In this document: positions 33,189 to 39,490 of the stretch, in pieces
Numbering within the stretch: the stretch's first letter is position 1
Layout: each line of letters opens with the position of its first letter
Assembly (NCBI GenBank): GCA_002427755.1
Contig: DIYO01000005.1
Coordinates: 124,001 to 188,000, forward strand
Length of the DNA stretch: 64,000 bases
Origin: Roseivirga sp. UBA6052
GTDB taxonomy: Bacteria > Bacteroidota > Bacteroidia > Cytophagales > Cyclobacteriaceae
Direction: 5' to 3'
The notes under the pieces: generated by a model
What the model was told of the DNA's origin: nothing
What the model saw: the letters and a program-made list of their open reading frames with translations, nothing else
Databases searched by the model: none
Translations under genes and position numbers: made by a program

Positions 33189-34658
33189 TCAAGACTTGAT
33201 CTTAAATTTGCCCTCTCCTAAATCATTAAGCACATACTCTACAAGCTCGGCATTTCGATATTCGCCATTAGGGCTCATGGCTTTCCTTAACGTCTCTTTT
33301 TTACCATTGTATGAGCAGCGCTCATCTGCAAGGTACTTATCATAAGCACCATAGATTTTATGATAGTTCTTTAATAAAAGATCACGAGCAGTCACAACAG
33401 CATCCTCATAATCCATCTCATGAAGTGTGGCTTTTCTAAACCTTCTTTTAATTAGTAGAAACGCCAAAATAATTGCTGTTAGTCCAGACAGGATACTGGC
33501 CCATCTTAGCAATGCCTGCTCTCTTGCCATCTCTTTTCTTCTCGCTTCTTGCTGACTTATGATACTATTTTGAAAGACATTAGCTTTTTGATTGACTAGG
33601 ACCTCTTGTTGATTTTTTAAGAACGCTTTATTGGCATCAGCATATAGAACTCCCCACTCCTTAGTTCTCTCATCACCAGTTTCAAAACCAGCGAGTTGAA
33701 GCTGGTAATACACCTCGTACATCGTAGGGTCTTCATATACGTTACTATCTGCTTCAATTGCCTTTAAATAATGAGATATAGCCTTTTTGGGCTTATTTAG
33801 GGCTAAATAGGCGTTACCTTTCTGTAAATGATTGTAGAACAGATAGTAGTCTCTTTTACCAAGTTTTGAATTAATGGCTAAAGCACTATCTAAATTAATT
33901 AGGGCCTCTACCGGTTTACCTAATCCCAAATAAGATTCTCCAAGATTGTGATAAGCATAAGCTCTTTGTTTTTCCGAAATTACAGCAACCCCAAGCATGC
34001 GTTTAAAATATGGAATGGCCTCTTCGAACTTATTAAATCTAATATTGGTAAGACCTAGCTCATTACTTACATCCAGGTACACTGGCCAATTACCGTTTTC
34101 TCGAGTCCTTTTTTCAAGTTTAAAATATATGGCTGTAGCAGTTTCTACTTCCAAAGACTTCATAAGATATCTGGCTTTGAGATAACCCAATCTATCTAGT
34201 TTCAGTATGTTTCCCTGTTGCTTGAGATCCGGATATTCATCTATGTAGAATTCCAAATTACTTATTGCCGAATCTAGATGATTCGCGGCTCCCTTATAAA
34301 CCTCCATTCTATTTAAAATGACGCTTAAATTCCTATGAATAGCATAAGTATTAAAATAATCTGAAGTGTCTGACAAATGAATCAGCCTTAAAGCTTCTGT
34401 GTAATGAGCATATGCCGATTCATTCATCCTTGATTCACGAAAAACATCAGCCGCAATTTTCTTGCTAATGCCCATCTGCCTGTAATGGCGTCTGTTTTTA
34501 GAAATTTTAAAGCTTTTGTTTAGTAACTCAATCGCTAATTCAGGATTAGACTTTCTAATTGAGTGCGCAGAATCATTTAAAACCTTAACGTCTTGAGCTA
34601 AAGTCAAACCCATAGTAGCTATGAAAACCATTAAGGTGTATAAATACTGCTTGTTCAA
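33189..34658 (-). CDS. TPR-repeat membrane protein with unusual C-terminal domain
   Basis: 489 residues. A signal peptide (MNKQYLYTLMVFIATMGLTLAQ) is followed by six or more tetratricopeptide units (for example AYHNLGESYLGLGKPVEALINLDSAL and KGNAYLALNKPKKAISHYLKAIEAD) and a membrane helix (ALLRWASILSGLTAIILAFLLIKRR, about residues 388-410). The usual Bacteroidota arrangement would then end in a helix-turn-helix or kinase. Here only about 85 residues follow, with YEDAVVTARDLLLKNYHKIYGAYDKYL and VEYVLNDLGEGKFKIKS, which I do not recognise. It may be a receptor-like adaptor without enzymatic output. Confidence 0.7.
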   Translation of the reverse strand: MNKQYLYTLMVFIATMGLTLAQDVKVLNDSAHSIRKSNPELAIELLNKSFKISKNRRHYRQMGISKKIAADVFRESRMNESAYAHYTEALRLIHLSDTSDYFNTYAIHRNLSVILNRMEVYKGAANHLDSAISNLEFYIDEYPDLKQQGNILKLDRLGYLKARYLMKSLEVETATAIYFKLEKRTRENGNWPVYLDVSNELGLTNIRFNKFEEAIPYFKRMLGVAVISEKQRAYAYHNLGESYLGLGKPVEALINLDSALAINSKLGKRDYYLFYNHLQKGNAYLALNKPKKAISHYLKAIEADSNVYEDPTMYEVYYQLQLAGFETGDERTKEWGVLYADANKAFLKNQQEVLVNQKANVFQNSIISQQEARRKEMAREQALLRWASILSGLTAIILAFLLIKRRFRKATLHEMDYEDAVVTARDLLLKNYHKIYGAYDKYLADERCSYNGKKETLRKAMSPNGEYRNAELVEYVLNDLGEGKFKIKS

Positions 34659-34706
34659 GTGATATAATTTGTGTTAATCGTCCAAGATACAGTACAATAC
34701 AGCAAC

Positions 34707-34737
34707 AAAAAAGCCCTAACTTCAATTTAGGGCTTTT
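34707..34737 (-). terminator. Terminator of the mini-lipoprotein gene
   Basis: AAAAGCCCTAA/TTAGGGCTTTT make an 11-bp stem with a short loop, followed on the minus strand by TTTTTTGTTG. It lies 20 bases past the stop at 34758. Confidence 0.85.
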
Positions 34738-34757
34738 GCGAGTAAGTTTATCATCTA

Positions 34758-34970
34758 CTAGCTCTTAGTCGTTCCTTCTCCTGGGTTACCAGTCTCAGTC
34801 TCATTCTCTCCTTCATCTTCTTCTTCTCCTCCAGAGCCACTCGCTTTAACATTGTCTAATAATTGCTCAGAGGGCTCCATAACTGGCATAAAGTCAGTTT
34901 CGTCAGAAGTACAACCGGTGAAAGCTAAAGCAGTAACAAATAGTACTAGGGCGATTAATGATTTTTTCAT
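34758..34970 (-). CDS. Small acidic lipoprotein
   Basis: 70 residues. The lipobox is in MKKSLIALVLFVTALAFTGCTSDE (Cys20). The mature 51 residues are almost free of basic residues and rich in Glu, Gly and Asp (SGGEEEDEGENETETG), so it is a short, flexible, strongly negative tail tethered to a membrane. No family is recognised. It is a single gene with its own terminator. Two direct repeats (35083-35140) lie in its upstream region and may be regulatory. Confidence 0.7.
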   Translation of the reverse strand: MKKSLIALVLFVTALAFTGCTSDETDFMPVMEPSEQLLDNVKASGSGGEEEDEGENETETGNPGEGTTKS

Positions 34971-35275
34971 GATAATAATTTTTAGTTTTTAGAAATATGT
35001 AATTGATAAGCGATGAAATTACTCAATTACAATCATTGATCTCTAACCTCTTAGGCCCTGATTTCAAACTTTTTAAAGAAGTGGCATAGATACGGAATAG
35101 CAAAATTACCATAGAAAGGAATCTTGCACAGATACGGAATTTCTGAATTCACAAAGTGGCACAAAAAAAGATTTATAATCAGAAATCAATTAGCTAGCTC
35201 AGCTTTTGCACTTGAGAATATTCTATGTGATTATAGTGGATAGAATTTAGTCTGTGTAAATCAAATGTTCCCTTG
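34971..35275. other. Intergenic region between divergent genes
   Basis: This AT-rich gap of about 525 bases (to ettA) contains the direct repeats at 35083-35140 in its first part and the candidate small RNA from 35276. I see no coding frame longer than a few tens of codons with sensible composition, and no exact TAnnTTTG. Confidence 0.5.
35083..35140. repeat. Direct repeat GCAnAGATACGGAAT, two copies
   Basis: GCATAGATACGGAAT (35084-35098) and GCACAGATACGGAAT (35126-35140) differ at one base and are 42 bases apart, start to start, which is four helical turns. The first is preceded by AGTG, and AGTGGCA recurs at 35154-35160. Spacing on the same DNA face suggests binding of a regulator upstream of the acidic lipoprotein gene (start 34970). 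Confidence 0.5.
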
Positions 35276-35396
35276 TTTGAATCAACCAAGGCACCTCTTC
35301 AACCAAAAGATTTAAGAGAACTGAATGTGTGTAGGCCACTTAGCCTATATGTCAGTGTTTACAGGGGTAGTTCCTAATGGGGCTGCCCTCTTTTTA
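35276..35396 (+). ncRNA. Candidate small RNA, copy B
   Basis: The order of blocks is TTTGAATCAA (35276-35285), AAGATTTAAGA (35307-35317), a hairpin TAGGC/GCCTA (35332-35347), GTGTTTA (35355-35361) and a strong terminator (35364-35396). The same order occurs at 1679-1787. Hairpin arms differ in sequence but keep pairing, which is a mark of a structured RNA. No conserved coding frame is found. It lies 100 bases before ettA, so a leader or attenuator role is possible here, but copy A has no downstream gene on its strand. Confidence 0.45.
35364..35396 (+). terminator. Intrinsic terminator upstream of ettA
   Basis: An 11-bp stem GGGGTAGTTCC/GGGGCTGCCCT (with G-T pairs) and a 4-base loop are followed by CTTTTTATTT. 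It ends the candidate small RNA copy B and would also insulate ettA. Confidence 0.75.
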
Positions 35397-35495
35397 TTTC
35401 AGGCCTCTTTCTTTCCAAAGTCAAACCTTAATTCATTTAACAAAGAGGTCGAAAAGGCAGTAGATTTTTAGCATATTTGCCAGAAACACGGCTAA

Positions 35496-37175
35496 ATGAG
35501 CGACAATAAGATCATCTTTTCTATGGCTGGTGTAAACAAGATTTACCCACCTCAAAAACAAGTTCTCAAAAATATATATCTGTCTTTCTTCTATGGTGCC
35601 AAAATTGGTGTTTTAGGTCTTAACGGAGCTGGTAAATCCTCTCTGTTAAGAATTATTGCAGGTATTGACAAAGACTACCAAGGAGAGGTAGTTTTTTCTC
35701 CGGGCTATACAGTTGGTATGCTAGAGCAAGAACCTCAATTTGAACCTGAAAAGACAGTTAAAGAAGTTGTAGAGGAAGGGGCCCAAGAAACTGTAGATCT
35801 ACTTAAGAAATTTGAAGAGATCAACCTCAAATTCGCTGATCCGGCTGTATTGGCAGATGCAGATGCCATGAACGACCTCATAGAGGAACAAGGTAAAGTA
35901 CAGGAGAAACTCGATCAAGTAAGTGCTTGGGACCTCGATTCACGCTTAGAAAGAGCCATGGATGCGCTAAGAACACCTCCTGCTGATGCTGTAATCAAGA
36001 ATCTCTCCGGGGGTGAAAAGAGACGTGTCGCACTTTGTCGATTACTTATACAAGAGCCAGATGTGTTGTTGCTTGATGAGCCTACCAACCACTTAGATGC
36101 AGAATCTGTGCATTGGCTTGAGCAGCACCTTAAGCAATATAAAGGCACCGTTATAGCCGTAACTCACGACAGGTACTTCTTAGATAATGTTGCAGGATGG
36201 ATTCTTGAATTGGATAGAGGCGAAGGTATTCCTTGGGAAGGTAATTACTCTTCTTGGTTAGATCAGAAGCAAAAGAGATTAGCTGATGAGGAAAAAACAG
36301 AATCCAAACGTCAGAAAACGCTACAACGAGAGTTGGAATGGGTAAGAATGTCACCTAAAGGTCGCCAGGCTAAATCGAAAGCCAGAATTAGTGCTTACGA
36401 TAAGTTGGTGGGCCAAGAAGCCAGAGAAAAAGAACAAAAGCTTGAATTGTATATACCTCCTGGTGAAAGATTAGGGAATAAAGTAATCGAAGCGAAAGGT
36501 GTTTCTAAAGCATTTGGAGATAAACTCCTTTATGAAAATCTGGAATTCAACTTACCTCAAGGAGGGATTGTAGGGATTGTAGGACCTAATGGAGCAGGAA
36601 AAACTACACTCTTCAATCTGATCACAGGACGTGAAACACCAGATGCCGGTACTTTTGAAGTAGGTTCTACTGTAGATATCGCTTACGTTGACCAAGAACA
36701 TACAAGACTCGACCCGAACAAAACAGTATGGGAGGTAATCACAGAAGGCAATGAACTGATAATGCTCGGAGGTAAAGAGATTAACTCAAGAGCATATGTA
36801 AGTAGATTTAACTTTAACGGCAGCGATCAGAATAAAAAGGTGAGCGAGTTATCTGGTGGAATGCGAAACCGAGTGCATTTAGCGCTTACCTTGAAACAAG
36901 GTGCCAACCTTTTATTACTCGATGAGCCCACCAACGACTTAGACGTTAACACACTCAGAGCCTTGGAAGAAGGCCTTGAGAACTTTGGAGGTTGTGCGGT
37001 TATAATATCTCACGATAGATGGTTCTTGGATAGGGTTTGTACGCACATACTTGCTTTCGAAGGTGATTCTCAAGTGTATTGGTTCGAAGGCACCTATTCT
37101 GATTACGAAGAGAATAGAAAATCTAGATTAGGGGATGTTGATCCTACAAGAATTAGATATAAAAAATTAGGGTAG
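35496..37175 (+). CDS. ettA: Energy-dependent translational throttle protein EttA
   Basis: 559 residues, an ABC-F protein with two ATPase domains and no membrane domain. Walker A motifs are GLNGAGKSSLLR and GPNGAGKTTLF; signatures LSGGEKRRVALC and LSGGMRNRVHLA; Walker B LLLDEPTNHLDAESV and LLLDEPTNDLDVNT. The long arm and linker (ELEWVRMSPKGRQAKSKARISAYDKLV) and the starting motif FSMAGVNKIYPPQKQVLKNIYLSFFYGAKIGVLG are EttA-specific. EttA gates the ribosome in response to ATP/ADP. The downstream hairpin at the stop codon is its terminator. Confidence 0.95.
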   Translation: MSDNKIIFSMAGVNKIYPPQKQVLKNIYLSFFYGAKIGVLGLNGAGKSSLLRIIAGIDKDYQGEVVFSPGYTVGMLEQEPQFEPEKTVKEVVEEGAQETVDLLKKFEEINLKFADPAVLADADAMNDLIEEQGKVQEKLDQVSAWDLDSRLERAMDALRTPPADAVIKNLSGGEKRRVALCRLLIQEPDVLLLDEPTNHLDAESVHWLEQHLKQYKGTVIAVTHDRYFLDNVAGWILELDRGEGIPWEGNYSSWLDQKQKRLADEEKTESKRQKTLQRELEWVRMSPKGRQAKSKARISAYDKLVGQEAREKEQKLELYIPPGERLGNKVIEAKGVSKAFGDKLLYENLEFNLPQGGIVGIVGPNGAGKTTLFNLITGRETPDAGTFEVGSTVDIAYVDQEHTRLDPNKTVWEVITEGNELIMLGGKEINSRAYVSRFNFNGSDQNKKVSELSGGMRNRVHLALTLKQGANLLLLDEPTNDLDVNTLRALEEGLENFGGCAVIISHDRWFLDRVCTHILAFEGDSQVYWFEGTYSDYEENRKSRLGDVDPTRIRYKKLG

Positions 37176-37195
37176 CATTTGGCTACCCTCTTTCC
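37169..37195. terminator. Terminator of ettA, overlapping its stop codon
   Basis: AGGGTAGC/GCTACCCT, an 8-bp stem with a 5-base loop, includes the TAG stop (37173-37175) in the 5' arm. The tracts on both sides (CTTTCC; AATTTTTTA in the opposite direction) allow it to serve the convergent OsmC gene as well. Confidence 0.65.
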
Positions 37196-37599
37196 TAGAA
37201 ATGAAATGTAATATCCTGTTCTAAATCTGAGCTCAGACTTTGGGCGACAGGGCAATTCCTACCAATATCTTTTAACAGCTCTCTATCTTTTTGATCCAGA
37301 TTACAATTCGGCCAAAAGAAATCAATTTTAATCTTTGAAATTCTTCGAGGATTAGCTGCCATAACCTTTGTTATCTCTTGGTTCATACCGCTCATATCAA
37401 ACCCTCTATTCTCGCCAGCTATGGCCATAACCGTCATCATACAACTACCTAATGCAGCAGCTACTGTATCTGTTGGTGAAAAGGTCTCTCCTTTTCCATT
37501 ATTATCTACAGGAGCATCTGTCTGAAAGTGGTTTCCCGACTTGACATGCTCAGCATCGGTTCTTAATTCTCCTAAGTATTCAGATTTAACTGTGATCAT
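37195..37599 (-). CDS. OsmC/Ohr family protein
   Basis: 134 residues. Two cysteines at the expected positions (ALGSCMMTVMAIAGENRGFDMSG and IGRNCPVAQSL) and the segment GKGETFSPTDTVAAALGSC are the OsmC signature. OsmC proteins detoxify organic hydroperoxides via these two thiols. The central part KIKIDFFWPNCNLDQKDRELL contains one more Cys. It is convergent with ettA and divergent from the barrel-like protein gene. It is cytoplasmic. Confidence 0.88.
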   Translation of the reverse strand: MITVKSEYLGELRTDAEHVKSGNHFQTDAPVDNNGKGETFSPTDTVAAALGSCMMTVMAIAGENRGFDMSGMNQEITKVMAANPRRISKIKIDFFWPNCNLDQKDRELLKDIGRNCPVAQSLSSDLEQDITFHF

Positions 37600-37658
37600 A
37601 AACTATGGCCTTTTATTTTGCGTTAAGATATAGACCATTCAATTACCTGCAAAACTAA

Positions 37659-38378
37659 ATGGGAAGACAGAGCCTAGCTATTCTATTCATTGCCTTTTTG
37701 ATCTCGATCCAAACCAAGGGACAAATTCAACAATACATAGATGATGAATATGTAAGTGAAGATGTTTTTGGTATAAGTAAAGGTACCAACGGTGGAATCA
37801 TTAGTGGATTCTACTATCGACATTCTAAGGTGCTTAGTGAAGGAAACCTGATGAACTACGGAATTGAAATCGTAAACATCAAGCATCCGAGAGAATCTAG
37901 AAGAACGACTTTTACAGGGAGTACATTCGTATTTGGTAAATCTAATTTCCTCCTAGCCATTAGGCCTACTTACGGAAGAGAAAAAATTCTCTTCAAGAAA
38001 GCACCACAGCAGGGTGCAAGAATTACAGCATTAGCTGCAGTAGGCCCTTCTTTTGGAATTGAAGCGCCTTATTTTATTGAACTTGGAAATGGACAAAGAG
38101 AACAGTATGACCCTAATAATCCGGCACATGCTAGCCCATTTATTCAAGGTGCGAGTACTCCATTGAGAGGACTATCGCAAGGAACCATTGTATTAGGAGC
38201 TCATGCAAAGACCTCTCTAACTTTTGAAACCAATTCTACTAAGAAGAGAGTATTTGGAATAGAGTTAGGCTTTACACTAGATACCTACACGAGAGAAATC
38301 ATCATTCTGCCAGAAGCCAATAACAAGAGTACATTTACCTCAGCATTCTTTGCTGTTTACTTCGGAAGAAGAAGATAA
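37659..38378 (+). CDS. Probable outer-membrane beta-barrel-like protein of unknown family
   Basis: 239 residues with a signal peptide (MGRQSLAILFIAFLISIQTKGQ). The rest alternates amphipathic strands with turns (for example FGISKGTNGGIISGFYYRHSK, SNFLLAIRPTYGREKILFKK, GARITALAAVGPSFGIEAPYFIEL, KRVFGIELGFTLDTYTREIIIL, TSAFFAVYFGRRR), and the sequence ends with an aromatic strand, like outer-membrane barrels. I do not recognise the family. It is 64 bases upstream of lipA in the same direction. Confidence 0.65.
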   Translation: MGRQSLAILFIAFLISIQTKGQIQQYIDDEYVSEDVFGISKGTNGGIISGFYYRHSKVLSEGNLMNYGIEIVNIKHPRESRRTTFTGSTFVFGKSNFLLAIRPTYGREKILFKKAPQQGARITALAAVGPSFGIEAPYFIELGNGQREQYDPNNPAHASPFIQGASTPLRGLSQGTIVLGAHAKTSLTFETNSTKKRVFGIELGFTLDTYTREIIILPEANNKSTFTSAFFAVYFGRRR

Positions 38379-38409
38379 AACCCTGCATAAATAATTGGAA
38401 CCTTTGCCT

Positions 38410-38417
38410 TACCTTTG
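38410..38417 (+). promoter_or_regulatory. -7 element TACCTTTG before lipA
   Basis: An exact TAnnTTTG lies 25 bases before the lipA ATG at 38442. No TTG at the right spacing is found, so strength is unclear. If active it makes lipA independent of the upstream gene. Confidence 0.4.
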
Positions 38418-38441
38418 TGTTCTTAGACAGAGGAGAATGAT

Positions 38442-39326
38442 ATGATAGAACTACCTGTCGTTTCGAAAGAAACTGTTGAAAAGAAGAGGAGAAAACCAGA
38501 TTGGTTAAGAGTTAAGTTACCAATAGGACCTGAATATGCTAAGGTTCGAAAACTGGTTGATGAGAATAAACTTCACACCATATGTGAAAGTGGCAATTGC
38601 CCGAACATGGGTGAGTGCTGGGGTGCAGGTACAGCAACCTTTATGATATTAGGTAATGTTTGTACGCGTTCATGTTCTTTTTGTGCGGTAGCCACAGGAA
38701 GACCCCCAGAATACGATACTGATGAGCCGAGAAGGGTAGCTGAATCCATTAAGACTATGGGTGTTAAGCATGCTGTAATTACATCTGTTAATAGGGATGA
38801 ATTAAAAGATAGAGGTGCTGAAATCTGGTATCAAACTGTTGTACAGACTAAACAACTGAGCCCTACCACCACCATTGAAACACTAATTCCTGATGTAAAA
38901 GGCAATTGGGCAGCATTAGAAAGAATGATCGAAGGAGGTCAAGAAGTGGTTTCTCATAATATGGAAACGGTAAGAGAACTTTATCGCCCAGTAAGACCTC
39001 AAGCCAAATACGATAGATCTTTAGAAGAGCTTGATCGTATTAAGAAATTTGGTAAGCGATCAAAGTCAGGCGCTATGTTGGGGCTTGGAGAAACTGATGA
39101 TCAGGTTTTCCAATTAATGGATGATCTAGCTGCTGTTAAGTTGGATGTTTTGACCTTGGGCCAATATCTTCAGCCTACCAAAAGACACCATGAAGTAATA
39201 GAATTCATTCACCCAGATAAATTTGAATTCTTTAAAGAAGAGGGATTAAAAAGAGGTATTAAATATGTAGAATCGGGTCCATTGGTTAGATCTTCTTACC
39301 ATGCCGAAAGACATGTAAATGTCTAG
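38442..39326 (+). CDS. lipA: Lipoyl synthase
   Basis: 294 residues. The auxiliary cluster motif CESGNCPNMGEC and the radical-SAM cluster motif CTRSCSFC are both intact, and RPVRPQAKYDRSLEELDRIKK and GLGETDDQVFQLMDDL match LipA. The C-terminus (YVESGPLVRSSYHAERHV) carries the Ser/Arg contact for the auxiliary cluster. It inserts two sulfurs into octanoyl groups on the E2 and H proteins, including the glycine cleavage system whose gcvP is at 46258. Its own terminator follows. Confidence 0.97.
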   Translation: MIELPVVSKETVEKKRRKPDWLRVKLPIGPEYAKVRKLVDENKLHTICESGNCPNMGECWGAGTATFMILGNVCTRSCSFCAVATGRPPEYDTDEPRRVAESIKTMGVKHAVITSVNRDELKDRGAEIWYQTVVQTKQLSPTTTIETLIPDVKGNWAALERMIEGGQEVVSHNMETVRELYRPVRPQAKYDRSLEELDRIKKFGKRSKSGAMLGLGETDDQVFQLMDDLAAVKLDVLTLGQYLQPTKRHHEVIEFIHPDKFEFFKEEGLKRGIKYVESGPLVRSSYHAERHVNV

Positions 39327-39354
39327 GGAGGCGACACGAGACAAATAATATATG

Positions 39355-39381
39355 AAGAGTCACAAAGGTGACTCTTTTTTT
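39355..39381 (+). terminator. Terminator of lipA
   Basis: AAGAGTCAC/GTGACTCTT form a 9-bp stem with an AAAG loop and a T run (TTTTTTT). It lies about 29 bases beyond the stop. Confidence 0.88.
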
Positions 39382-39490
39382 GTACCTAATTATTCAATAT
39401 CAAAAGATCAAATTTCTTTATGAAAGGGTTAGTAGCTTTATGATTCGTGATGTTTATTGCGATTGAAAAGAGTCTCAAAGTAGCTAAATA

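Noticed and set aside
35083..35160. Direct repeats as a possible CRISPR array
   Set aside because: There are only two 15-base copies, no palindrome within the repeat, no further units and no cas genes.
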